DNA of 11,052 nt. Source: Planctomycetota bacterium. Its GTDB lineage: Bacteria; Planctomycetota; Planctomycetia; Planctomycetales; Planctomycetaceae. Both the position numbers and the translations under genes were made by a program. The DNA is taken from NCBI GenBank assembly GCA_003669575.1, contig QWOR01000289.1, forward strand, positions 1 through 11,052, read 5' to 3'. Position 1 is the stretch's first letter. Every line of letters begins with the position of its first letter. The notes beneath the pieces are model-generated. The model did not search any database and was not told the origin of the DNA. It saw only the letters and a program-made list of their open reading frames with translations. Positions 1 to 7,832 of this stretch are shown here, in pieces.

Positions 1-89
1 ACTGGTGATCACTGAAAAGAATGGTTGATGGAGAATCGATATAGTCCGGGAGATGAGATTCTTCATGCCCCTTGTTTGAGGCCGATGCG

Positions 90-1313
90 ATGCCACTGCC
101 GACGACGGATGAAACCTCTGTGCTGTTCACCAATGGAACGCTGGTGCTGTCCGACAGGTTGATTGAGAATGGCGAACTGGTTGTCGAAGACGGAATGATC
201 CGGTCAGTCGGAGCGAAGCGAAAACGGGCGAAGTTCACGGGACGGGTGATTGACCTGAAGGGAAGCTATCTCGCCCCGGGATTCATCGACATTCATGTGC
301 ATGGCGGCGGCGGGGCCGACTACATGGATGGGACGGCAGACGCGGTGCGGGTGGCCAATCGCTGCCATGCCCGGCATGGGACGACGACAATCTTCCCAAC
401 GACGACCACGGGTTCGCGGGAACAGATCGCAGGCATGATCGCTGCCTGTGGCGAGGTCTACCGGACATGGACTCCATCTGAGGGGGCCCGGATCGGAGGC
501 GTTCACTTTTATGGTCCTTACTTCGCCGAAGACAAAGTCGGCTGCCACGCGAAGAGTGGGAGACGCGATCCGACCGCGAACGAGTACAAGGAGCACTTCG
601 CATCGGGGTTGATCCGAGTAGCGACCTGCGCGGCGGAGCTGCCAGGGGCGATTGAGTTCTACAAGTTCGCCAGCAAGCAGGGGTGTCTGGTCACGTGTGG
701 TCATTCCAATTCCACGTGGGGCGAGATGGCAGCTGCGTTTAAAGCGGGGATGCGGCACGTCGACCATTTCTGGTGTGCGATGAGTTCGGTGGCATCTCTG
801 CGGGCCCGGTGCGGAACACCGATGCAGGCGAGTATGGAGCAGTTCGTCCTGGCCCACCCGGAGATGAGTACCGAGGTCATCGCGGACGGGCACCATCTGT
901 CGCTCGAGCTGTTGCGGTTCGCATTCCAGATGAAGGGGCCGGAGCGATTGTGTCTGGTCACTGATTCGATGCGGGCCGTGGATTGTCCTCCGGGCGAATA
1001 TCGGTTTGGTCCACTGGAGAATGGACCGCAGATCGCCAGCGACGGGAAGGTTGGCCGTACTCTCGACGGAAGCGCTCTCGCGAGCGCGGTCGTCGGCATG
1101 GATCACATGCTGCGCACGATGCACACTGCGACGAAAGCCCCCCTGCCCCAGCTGGTCCGTATGGCGACACTGACTCCCGCCGAGCGAACTGGGATTGATT
1201 CCACGTGTGGGAGCCTAGCGGTGGGCAAGCAGGCGGACCTGGTGGTGCTCAGCCCGACGCTCATCGCGAAGAAGACATTCATCGCAGGTGAGCAAGTGCA
1301 TGGACCGATCTAA
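90..1313 (+). CDS. nagA: NagA-like N-acetylglucosamine-6-phosphate deacetylase (amidohydrolase superfamily)
   Basis: The 407-residue product matches the NagA family, cytoplasmic metal-dependent amidohydrolases that deacetylate GlcNAc-6-phosphate to GlcN-6-phosphate in amino-sugar recycling and catabolism. Length is normal. Landmarks in order are GFIDIHVHG (HxH at about 69/71), TTTIFPTTTT, HFYGPYFAEDKVGCH (about 139-153), CGHSNSTW (His 205), HVDHFWCAM (His 226), IADGHH (about 264-269), VTDSM (catalytic-type Asp 292) and LDGSALA. The metal-binding Glu of the family's HxEGP motif is Tyr 141 here, while the other His and Asp positions are kept. This could mark a divergent subfamily with a different metal site or substrate. 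I chose ATG 90 because GAGG at 78-81 lies 8 bases upstream; an in-frame TTG at 72 would add six residues. A sialidase-like gene follows 88 bases later, which fits an amino-sugar role. The family call is firm, the exact substrate less so. Confidence 0.85.
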   Translation: MPLPTTDETSVLFTNGTLVLSDRLIENGELVVEDGMIRSVGAKRKRAKFTGRVIDLKGSYLAPGFIDIHVHGGGGADYMDGTADAVRVANRCHARHGTTTIFPTTTTGSREQIAGMIAACGEVYRTWTPSEGARIGGVHFYGPYFAEDKVGCHAKSGRRDPTANEYKEHFASGLIRVATCAAELPGAIEFYKFASKQGCLVTCGHSNSTWGEMAAAFKAGMRHVDHFWCAMSSVASLRARCGTPMQASMEQFVLAHPEMSTEVIADGHHLSLELLRFAFQMKGPERLCLVTDSMRAVDCPPGEYRFGPLENGPQIASDGKVGRTLDGSALASAVVGMDHMLRTMHTATKAPLPQLVRMATLTPAERTGIDSTCGSLAVGKQADLVVLSPTLIAKKTFIAGEQVHGPI

Positions 1314-1323
1314 GGCCACGGGG

Positions 1324-1344
1324 ACGTGGGCTTTCGGCCCGCGT
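1324..1344 (+). terminator. GC-rich hairpin just after the nagA-like stop
   Basis: Bases 1324-1332 pair with 1336-1344 (ACGTGGGCT with GGCCCGCGT), giving a nine-pair stem with two G-T wobbles and a TTC loop. It starts 10 bases after the stop codon at 1311-1313. No T-run follows, so it is not a classical intrinsic terminator. It may reduce read-through, protect the 3' end of the upstream message, or be incidental in GC-rich DNA. Confidence 0.3.
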
Positions 1345-1401
1345 GGTCGATTCGAGAAACGGCGTTCGAATGAAGACGTGTCGCCATCTGGAGATGCCCG
1401 C

Positions 1402-2622
1402 ATGCGTTCAATGATTGGCCTGTTGACTATCCTGTTCACAGTTTGTCTGAGTGTTCGAGCGTACGCGGATGGTCCACTCGAATCACAAGCTCCTCCGATG
1501 TTGTCGGGAGCGTGGGTGCCCGCCGATTCCCGGTCGATCGATTTCGCTAGTCTGCCACGGATTGCTTCCGAGCACGTGATCGTCAGCGATGTCAGGCCAA
1601 TCGGCGGCGACGCGACCAAGGTCAATAAGACCCAGGGCGGTGTGAACCAGCACAACTACCTGATCTTCTACCAGAACCTGTTCTGGATCATGTGGAGCGA
1701 TGGGCCGGGAGTTGAAGACCGCGTCGGGCAGCGGGTGAAGTACGCGACCAGCCGCGACGGACTGGAGTGGTCGGCGCCGGAATACCTCACCCCTGAGCCG
1801 CCGGGATCGGGAGTGGGAACTGAGTTCTATGGGACGCGTTCGGAGAAGGGCTTTCGGTGGATCGCGAGAGGATTCTGGAAACGAGGCGACGAGCTGTACG
1901 CGCTGGCATCGCTTGATGAGGCTGCGGGATTCTTCGGGCCGAGTCTGGCACTGCGGGCATTCCGTCTCGATGAGAAGGCTCACACGTGGACGGACGAAGG
2001 GGTCATCGCCGACGACTGCATCAACAACTTTCCGCCGGAGCAGTTGCCCAACGGCCAGTGGATGATGTCGCGGCGGGCACATGACTATAAAAAGACGGGG
2101 GTTCACTTCCTGGTCGGGGGGACGGAGTCAATTCGCACGTGGGAGTCGTTTCCGGTCCTTGGTTCGAACAGTGAGCTGACCGCTGAGGAGCCGCTGTGGT
2201 GGGTCCTTCCGGATCACCGCCTGCTCGCGATCTTTCGAGACAATCGACGCAGCGGGTTCGTGTATCGTTCGTTCTCGTCAGACAACGGGCGGACGTGGAG
2301 TACGCCGGAGCAGACCAACTTCCCCGACGCCACGTCAAAGCTGCATGGGTTCAGGTTGCGCGATGGGCGATATGTGCTGGTGTCGAACGCCAATCCGAAA
2401 AAGCGTGACCCGCTGACGATCGCGCTCAGTTCAGACGGGGTCACGTTCACACAGTTGGGCTATCTCGTGGGCGAGCGTCACGTGGACTACCCACATGTCA
2501 TGGAGCATGAGGGGTGTCTGTATGTGGCGTTCGCGGGGGGCAAGCAGACGGTCGAGGTGCTCCGTGTGCAGATCGAAGAGATGACGAAGATTCTCGATCA
2601 AGCCCAGCCACTCGTGCGTTGA
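1402..2622 (+). CDS. Secreted sialidase-like (exo-alpha-sialidase/BNR Asp-box) beta-propeller protein
   Basis: The 406-residue product starts with a Sec-type signal peptide (hydrophobic core about residues 4-19, likely cleaved after ...VRAYA), so it should act in the periplasm or outside the cell. The mature part reads as a sialidase-like propeller. It has Asp-box/BNR-type repeats SRDGLEWS (about 117-124), SSDNGRTWS (292-300, the best match to SxDxGxTW) and SSDGVTFT (343-350), and the late-blade pattern VDYPHVMEHEGCLYVAFAGGK (361-381). Proteins of this fold include sialidases and many related planctomycete glycan-binding or hydrolase proteins. I cannot assign the sialidase Arg triad with confidence, so activity is unproven. 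The frame is open back to 1288, inside the upstream gene, but ATG 1402 has GGAG at 1390-1393 eight bases upstream and puts the signal peptide at the N terminus. It is probably co-transcribed with the nagA-like gene and the cupin. Confidence 0.75.
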   Translation: MRSMIGLLTILFTVCLSVRAYADGPLESQAPPMLSGAWVPADSRSIDFASLPRIASEHVIVSDVRPIGGDATKVNKTQGGVNQHNYLIFYQNLFWIMWSDGPGVEDRVGQRVKYATSRDGLEWSAPEYLTPEPPGSGVGTEFYGTRSEKGFRWIARGFWKRGDELYALASLDEAAGFFGPSLALRAFRLDEKAHTWTDEGVIADDCINNFPPEQLPNGQWMMSRRAHDYKKTGVHFLVGGTESIRTWESFPVLGSNSELTAEEPLWWVLPDHRLLAIFRDNRRSGFVYRSFSSDNGRTWSTPEQTNFPDATSKLHGFRLRDGRYVLVSNANPKKRDPLTIALSSDGVTFTQLGYLVGERHVDYPHVMEHEGCLYVAFAGGKQTVEVLRVQIEEMTKILDQAQPLVR

Positions 2623-2664
2623 GGCGTGTTTGCCCAGATCCTGACCGTGACCGCTGAGTCTTTT

Positions 2665-2991
2665 ATGACAGACATATCGAATTCCTACATCTTCGCTGAT
2701 CTCCCTTCGCGTTTACCCAACGAGGTGATCTCCACACTGATCGAGGCGACAAACTTACGGATCGAACGCATTGTCTCACATGGCCACTCTTCGCCAGCGG
2801 GATTCTGGTACGACCAGGAACAGCAGGAGTGGGTCATGCTTCTCACAGGGCAAGCGAAGCTGCGACTCGAGGATCAACTGATCGAGATGAAAGCCGGGGA
2901 TTATTTGAACATCCCGGCCCACATGAAGCACCGGGTGGAATGGACAACGCCCGACGAACCGACGGTCTGGCTGGCGGTGCATTACGGGTAG
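2665..2991 (+). CDS. Small single-domain cupin protein
   Basis: The 108-residue product is a single-domain cupin. Motif 1 is HGHSSPAGFWYDQEQQEW...G (His 39, His 41, Glu 55, Gly 62). Motif 2 is GDYLNIPAHMKHRVEW (Pro 84, His 86, His 89). These residues give the usual His/His/Glu/His set for one divalent metal in a small beta-barrel. There is no signal peptide, so it is probably cytoplasmic. The family includes metal-dependent isomerases, dioxygenases and ligand sensors, and nothing in the sequence fixes which. I prefer ATG 2665; the frame is open back to a GTG at 2626, which sits too close to the preceding GAGG to be a good start. The gene starts 42 bases after the sialidase-like gene and ends 28 bases before a convergent gene, so it probably closes the three-gene unit. 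Confidence 0.75.
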   Translation: MTDISNSYIFADLPSRLPNEVISTLIEATNLRIERIVSHGHSSPAGFWYDQEQQEWVMLLTGQAKLRLEDQLIEMKAGDYLNIPAHMKHRVEWTTPDEPTVWLAVHYG

Positions 2992-2998
2992 GCACGAA

Positions 2999-3014
2999 CT
3001 CTGCTGATGCAGGG
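2999..3014. terminator. Short hairpin between convergent genes
   Basis: In the 28-base gap between the convergent cupin and DUF1501 genes, CTCTGC (2999-3004) pairs with GCAGGG (3009-3014) across a TGAT loop, giving six pairs with one wobble. It lies where a two-way terminator would be expected. The stem is short and no clear T-run flanks it, so the call is weak. Confidence 0.25.
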
Positions 3015-3019
3015 CAATT

Positions 3020-4411
3020 CTAACCCGCTGAGGTCGTCAGCAAATCAGCGATTGGAGTCCCGCCGCGATCGGTTAGGGGGATCGGGCGACCCACATTGGA
3101 CATGTTTTCTTTTTTGGGGTCGACCCCGAGGGCGGTCGTGATCGTGGCCAGCAGGTCGGGAACGGTCACGGGCTTGTCGGCGACTTTCTCACCACCTTCG
3201 TCGGTCTTACCGTACACCTGGCCGCCTCGGATGCCGCCCCCCCCAAGGACGGTCGTCCACGCGTTCGGGAAGTGGTCGCGGCCTCCTTGCTGGTTAATCA
3301 CAGCTGTGCGACCGAATTCGCCCATCCAGACGACAAGGGTGGTATCGAGGAGGCCCCGGTCTTGGAGGTCCTGCATCAGCGTCCCCCACGCGGGATCGAG
3401 AACACCGGAGAGAGCTTTCACCCCCTCGAAGTTCTGTTGATGAGTATCCCAGCCGATGCCCATGCCGCCCATGGCATCACTGAGTGCGACCTCTACGAAT
3501 GACACACCTCGCTCGACCAGTCGCCGCGCGAGCAGACATCCCTGGCCGAAGCGGTTCTTGCCATAGGCTTCGCGCAAGGGCGCGGGTTCCTCGTCCAGGT
3601 TGAAGGCCCCGACGGCCTCTGACCGCATCATCCGTACTGCTTGCGAGTAGGCCGATTGATGACTGTCGGCCGAGATGCCAGGCCGCTGGCGGCGGAACTC
3701 GTCCTCCATCGAGGCCAGTAGATCGAGCCGCGTATCGGACTGAGGCTGGCTGACCTCAGTTGTGGTGCGAATGTTGCGGACTTCGAGTGGCGGGCCGTAA
3801 GGAAACTCCATCGCTGGCTGGTCGCCGTTCGCTCGCGGCCGACGCGGTGGCTCAGCCCCCACAACAAGCGGAGCGAACTTCGGCCCCAGGAACCCGGCAC
3901 CGTACGCCGCAGGGCTGAGCAATCGGTTCGGCATCACGCTCACAAAGTTCGGAAGTTCGGAGGTCTCGCTGCCGAGTTCGTGGCTGATGAGCGAGCCGAG
4001 CGTGGGATACCGCACCGGGCCCTGCGGGAGGTAACCGGTCCGCAGGTGATAGGTCGCCCGCCCGTGGTCTCCCTCCTTGGTCTGCATGGAACGAATGAGG
4101 GCGAGGTGGTTCATCTGCTTCGCGAGATTCGGCAGATGTTCGGAGATCTGAATCCCCGGGACATTGGTGTCGATCGGCTTGAACTCGCCGCCATTCTTGT
4201 GGCCAGGCTTGGGGTCGAAGGTATCAATCTGCGAAGGTCCACCCGGCATCCAGAGCAGGATGCACGACCGATGCCGCTTCGAGTTGCCAACCACTTCTTC
4301 CGCCAGGGCGGGGAACCAACCACTCAGAGACAGGCTGGACACGCTCAGCGCCCCCGCCCCACGTGCTAGCATCCGCATCCAATCACGCCGGGACAGATCG
4401 TTCATCGACAT
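3020..4411 (-). CDS. DUF1501 protein with Tat-type leader (alkaline-phosphatase/sulfatase-like fold)
   Basis: The 463-residue product is a DUF1501 protein, a family abundant in Planctomycetota, related to the alkaline phosphatase/sulfatase superfamily and without a settled biochemical function. It begins with a twin-arginine leader (SRRDWM at 7-12, then an Ala/Ser/Leu-rich segment to about 37), so folded export is likely. Family landmarks are MPGGPSQIDTFDPKP (55-69), GWDTHQQNF (320-328), MGEFGRT (363-369) and GRDHFPNAW (377-385). I chose ATG 4411 because GGAGAG lies six bases upstream on the minus strand (4418-4423); the frame extends to 4519 but would then lack an N-terminal leader. A second in-frame ATG at 4405 is possible. 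The gene is divergent from the cytochrome/DUF1549/DUF1553 gene, whereas members are usually co-directional with such a partner, and it has no partner on its own strand here. Its C-terminal region (VPDLLATITTALGV) differs from the [10 protein letters not shown] of the other copy. Confidence 0.88.
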   Translation of the reverse strand: MSMNDLSRRDWMRMLARGAGALSVSSLSLSGWFPALAEEVVGNSKRHRSCILLWMPGGPSQIDTFDPKPGHKNGGEFKPIDTNVPGIQISEHLPNLAKQMNHLALIRSMQTKEGDHGRATYHLRTGYLPQGPVRYPTLGSLISHELGSETSELPNFVSVMPNRLLSPAAYGAGFLGPKFAPLVVGAEPPRRPRANGDQPAMEFPYGPPLEVRNIRTTTEVSQPQSDTRLDLLASMEDEFRRQRPGISADSHQSAYSQAVRMMRSEAVGAFNLDEEPAPLREAYGKNRFGQGCLLARRLVERGVSFVEVALSDAMGGMGIGWDTHQQNFEGVKALSGVLDPAWGTLMQDLQDRGLLDTTLVVWMGEFGRTAVINQQGGRDHFPNAWTTVLGGGGIRGGQVYGKTDEGGEKVADKPVTVPDLLATITTALGVDPKKENMSNVGRPIPLTDRGGTPIADLLTTSAG

Positions 4412-4718
4412 GGGCCACTCTCCAAATCGAACCAGCAGCGATACCGCGTTCACCGAGCAGGATACGCCTGCTGACCCGGAAGTGCGAAGTGAAAATGCCC
4501 GGTATCCCAAAATCGCCACCGCCGTCCGCTCACTGAAGGCGGGATAAGAATCGCCTGTGACAGATGCGTTTGTGTGGTCGACCAGTCGTCAGAAGATTCG
4601 TATTACGCCACGGTTGTTGCACTGTAGCGACATCCTTGACTCACGCTCCGGCACTCAGAGAGAATCAACCAATCAGCGACAATCGATATGTTTGCGAGTC
4701 GCTCAGGAGCCATCGAGT
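4412..4718. promoter_or_regulatory. 307-base divergent control region
   Basis: This gene-free stretch separates the minus-strand DUF1501 gene from the plus-strand cytochrome/DUF1549/DUF1553 gene and must carry the promoters of both. Seen within it are an inverted repeat AGCAGG-N5-CCTGCT (4456-4461 and 4467-4472) in the leader of the minus-strand gene, the minus-strand ribosome-binding site at 4418-4423, and AGGAG at 4705-4709 nine bases before the plus-strand ATG. An open frame runs through the second half from a GTG at 4557, but it has no protein-like features before the signal peptide. No sigma-54 -24/-12 match with correct spacing was found. Confidence 0.5.
4636..4665 (+). promoter_or_regulatory. 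Candidate sigma-70-type promoter for the cytochrome/DUF1501 operon
   Basis: TTGACT (4636-4641) matches five of six bases of a -35 box. GAGAAT (4660-4665) matches four of six of a -10 box, with an 18-base spacer. Transcription would start about 45 bases before the ATG at 4719. Planctomycete promoters are poorly described, so this is a modest candidate only. Confidence 0.25.
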
Positions 4719-7700
4719 ATGTCCATGCGATTGCAGTCACTGATCATTGCACTCGCGGGAATTGTGGTCTCTGACGCGGTCGCTGATACTCCGCCGAACT
4801 ATCAACGGGAAATTCGGCCGATCCTTTCAGAGTATTGTTTTCAGTGCCATGGTTTTGATGAGAAGAGCCGGCAGGGAAAGTTACGGCTCGACCAGTATGA
4901 GGGTGCGACACAGCCCGCGGAGTCTGGAACTGTGGCGGTCGTGCCGGGTCAGGCAGACGGGAGCGAGTTGATTCGGCGGGTGACCAGTATGGATCACACT
5001 CTGCGTATGCCGCCCCCGGAGACGGATAAGAAACTATCACCCGCCCAGATCGAGAAGTTGCGACAATGGATCGACGCGGGAGCGGAGTACACCAGGCACT
5101 GGGCATTTGAGATGCCGGCAAAGCTGCCACCTCCCGAGGTTCGGCGAGCGAATTGGCCGCGAAATCTGATCGACCGGTATGTACTCAGTCGGTTGGAATC
5201 GGAGGGGTATGCCCCCACGGCAGAGGCGTCGCCGGATCGGATACTCCGGCGGGTGTCACTGGATTTGATCGGGAGGCCACCGACGCCCGAGGAACTCGAT
5301 CATTTTCTCAAAGCACGCGAGACCGATCCCGAGGCAGCTTATCAGGCCGAGGTGGACCGGCTGCTGAACTCCCCGCACTTTGGCGAGCGGATGGCGATCG
5401 ACTGGTTGGATGCCGCGCGGTACGCCGACACGAACGGGTATTTCGGCGACCTGCCTCGTATGGCGTGGCCGTGGCGAGACTGGGTGATCCGGGCATTCAA
5501 TCAGAACTTGCCCTATGACCAGTTCACCATTCAACAGCTGGCCGGGGACCTGCTGCCAAACGCGACGCTCGATCAGCGAATCGCCACCGGGTTCCATCGA
5601 AACTCGATGGCCAACAACGAGACCGGGATTATTGACGAAGAGTACCGCGTTGAGGCGGTTGCCGATCGCGTGGACACCACAGCTGCGGTGTGGCTGGGAC
5701 TGACGGTCGGATGTGCGCAGTGTCACGACCACAAGTACGATCCGATCTCTCAGAAGGAGTACTACCAGCTATTCGCCTACTTCAACAGCTCGGTCGAGCC
5801 GGGTCTGGCGTCCGCGGAGAGCCCTCCTCCGACGCTCGAGGTGCCGACCGCTGAGCAGACAGCTGCACTTCAAGAGAGCGGAGTCCGTCGAGGAGCCGCA
5901 GAGCAGGCCTACCTGGCCCAGGCCGCGACTCTGGATGCCGATGTCGCGGCCTGGGAGTCAGCGGCCCCCGGCGAGCTGGCAGTGCTTCCACCGGATGCCC
6001 TGCTGAGGTGCAGCTTCGATCCCATCGCGAGTCCCGCAGAAGCAGTCGGAACCACGCTGCAGACGGTCCGTGGCATTCGCGGGAACGCCGGGAGCTTCGA
6101 CGCGACGCAACATGTGGAGATCGCCCAGGAGTTCGACGTGAATGGTCCGTGGACGATCTCAGTCTGGGTGAACCCGACCAACTCGTTGTGCGGGATCTGG
6201 TCGCGGATTGAGCCCGCCGGGCGACGGCGAGGCATCGAGCTGGTCTGGCAGAAGGGCCGGCTCCAGCTCAACCTGGTTCATGAATGGGGAACCAATGAGA
6301 TCACCGCCATCACCCAAACCCCTCTGGCATCAAACAAGTGGCATCAGATTCTGGTCAGCTACGATGGGTCGAAGAAAGCGACGGGATTACGAGTCCTGCT
6401 CGATGGCCAGAACTCACCCCTCCACGTTCATCACGACACGCTGACGGGGACGTTGCAATGTCATGAGCCGCTGCGAGTCGGACGCCGTGACAATGGGCTC
6501 GGGTTCTATGGACTGCTCGATGAGTTCCAGATCATCCCGCGAGCAGTCACGGCGGAGGAAGCCGCAGGCTGGGCTGACAGCGAACAGCTGCGAGGAGTGC
6601 TTGATCGACCGGTCGCTGATCGTTCGGCGTCTGAACAACATCTGCTGAAAGAGTATTACATTCGGCATCGTGCCACGCCCGATCTGCGAAAGCTCTATGA
6701 CGACTGGCAACAGGCTCGTGAGGCAGAGACACGAGCGAAGGTTGCGATCCCGACCACGCTGGTCATGCAGGACCTGCCTGAACCGCGTGCCACGCATGTT
6801 CTGGTGCGAGGTCAGTACAACCAGCCGGGAGAGGTGGTTCAAGCGGGTGTGCCGGCGATATTTCCCCCGGCGTCAGGTGAGAGCCCACCGAATCGACTCA
6901 CACTGGCCCGCTGGCTGGTCTCGCCCGATCATCCATTGACCTCTCGGGTGGCGGTGAATCGCTTCTGGCAGGTCTGCTTCGGAGATGGTCTGGTGAAGAC
7001 TCCGAACGACTTCGGAGCACAGGGGGAACTGCCGACGCATCCGGAGTTAATGGACGCCCTGGCGGTGTGGTTCGTGGAAAGTGGCTGGGATACCAAGGCC
7101 CTGCTCCGCTTGATCGTGACGAGTGCGACTTACCGGCAGTCGTCGGCCCCCTCCCCGGAGCTGCTGGAGGCTGATCCGGAGAATCGATGGCTGGGACGTG
7201 GTCCCCGATTTCGATTGCCAGCAGAACTGGTCCGCGACCAGGCACTCTCAATTGCCCGGCTGTTGACGGAGCGGATCGGAGGTCCGAGTGTCAAACCCTA
7301 TCAGCCCGCCGGGCTGTGGGAGGAAGTCTCGTACAACGAAGAGTTCACCTATACCGAAGACACAGGCGAAGGTCTCTGGCGGCGCAGCTTGTACACATAT
7401 TGGAAGCGACAGGTCCCGCCCCCGTCGATGTTGTTGTTTGATGCGACGACGCGAGAGAAGTGCCTGATCCGGCGATCGCGTACGAACACGCCCCTGCAGG
7501 CTCTCGTCATGCTCAACGACACGACCTATGTCGAGGCGGCCCGTGCGCTGGCGACACAGACACTCACTGCTCCCGGTGATGACGAGATGCGACTGCGGGC
7601 GATGTTTCGTCGGGCCGTTTCACGTTTCCCGGAACCCGATGAGCTCCGAGTCTTGAGCAATCTCCTCCAGCAACAAAGGGAGGCTTTTGCGAAGGATCCG

Positions 7701-7832
7701 GCGGCAGCCACTCCACTCCTGCATACTGGAGCCACTCCCACCAACCCGGAAATCGAAGCGGGAGAACTGGCGGCGTGGACATTGGTCGCTCAGACGATTC
7801 TCAATCTGGATGAGGTCATCACACGCCGATGA
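4719..7832 (+). CDS. Secreted multidomain c-type cytochrome / DUF1549 / LamG / DUF1553 protein (PSCyt1-PSCyt2-PSD1)
   Basis: The 1037-residue product starts with a Sec-type signal peptide (about 1-22, ending ...VADTPP). Domains in order: a planctomycete cytochrome-c domain (PSCyt1, about 25-125) with CFQCH at 40-44 as the haem site and Met 97 of RMPPP as a possible axial ligand; DUF1549/PSCyt2 (about 145-360) with a second Cxx[13 protein letters not shown] (332-342); a concanavalin/LamG-like insert (about 445-612, [15 protein letters not shown] ... YGLLDEFQI); and DUF1553/PSD1 (about 720-1030, [31 protein letters not shown]). The family is typical of Planctomycetota and thought to be an extracytoplasmic redox and carbohydrate-linked protein, with function unproven. 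The LamG insert suggests binding of a glycan or other surface ligand. ATG 4719 has AGGAG nine bases upstream; the frame is open to 4557, but that start would bury the signal peptide. The stop overlaps the next gene's ATG (ATGA), so translation is probably coupled. Confidence 0.93.
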   Translation: MSMRLQSLIIALAGIVVSDAVADTPPNYQREIRPILSEYCFQCHGFDEKSRQGKLRLDQYEGATQPAESGTVAVVPGQADGSELIRRVTSMDHTLRMPPPETDKKLSPAQIEKLRQWIDAGAEYTRHWAFEMPAKLPPPEVRRANWPRNLIDRYVLSRLESEGYAPTAEASPDRILRRVSLDLIGRPPTPEELDHFLKARETDPEAAYQAEVDRLLNSPHFGERMAIDWLDAARYADTNGYFGDLPRMAWPWRDWVIRAFNQNLPYDQFTIQQLAGDLLPNATLDQRIATGFHRNSMANNETGIIDEEYRVEAVADRVDTTAAVWLGLTVGCAQCHDHKYDPISQKEYYQLFAYFNSSVEPGLASAESPPPTLEVPTAEQTAALQESGVRRGAAEQAYLAQAATLDADVAAWESAAPGELAVLPPDALLRCSFDPIASPAEAVGTTLQTVRGIRGNAGSFDATQHVEIAQEFDVNGPWTISVWVNPTNSLCGIWSRIEPAGRRRGIELVWQKGRLQLNLVHEWGTNEITAITQTPLASNKWHQILVSYDGSKKATGLRVLLDGQNSPLHVHHDTLTGTLQCHEPLRVGRRDNGLGFYGLLDEFQIIPRAVTAEEAAGWADSEQLRGVLDRPVADRSASEQHLLKEYYIRHRATPDLRKLYDDWQQAREAETRAKVAIPTTLVMQDLPEPRATHVLVRGQYNQPGEVVQAGVPAIFPPASGESPPNRLTLARWLVSPDHPLTSRVAVNRFWQVCFGDGLVKTPNDFGAQGELPTHPELMDALAVWFVESGWDTKALLRLIVTSATYRQSSAPSPELLEADPENRWLGRGPRFRLPAELVRDQALSIARLLTERIGGPSVKPYQPAGLWEEVSYNEEFTYTEDTGEGLWRRSLYTYWKRQVPPPSMLLFDATTREKCLIRRSRTNTPLQALVMLNDTTYVEAARALATQTLTAPGDDEMRLRAMFRRAVSRFPEPDELRVLSNLLQQQREAFAKDPAAATPLLHTGATPTNPEIEAGELAAWTLVAQTILNLDEVITRR

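Noticed and set aside
204..1124. 306-residue minus-strand open frame opposite the nagA-like gene
   Set aside because: It lies wholly inside a clear family member on the other strand, and its product is Arg/Pro/His-rich with no domain, as expected for an antisense shadow in GC-rich DNA.
1483..2106. 207-residue minus-strand open frame opposite the sialidase-like gene
   Set aside because: Low-complexity Arg/Pro/Val-rich translation without motifs, opposite a gene with a signal peptide and Asp boxes.
2626..2664. GTG 2626 as the cupin start
   Set aside because: The only nearby GAGG is about one base from it, too close for ribosome binding; the extra 13 residues are outside the cupin fold.
4557..4718. 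In-frame upstream extension of the cytochrome/DUF1549 gene to GTG 4557
   Set aside because: The extension would place 54 unrelated residues before a clear signal peptide, while ATG 4719 has a good AGGAG nine bases upstream.
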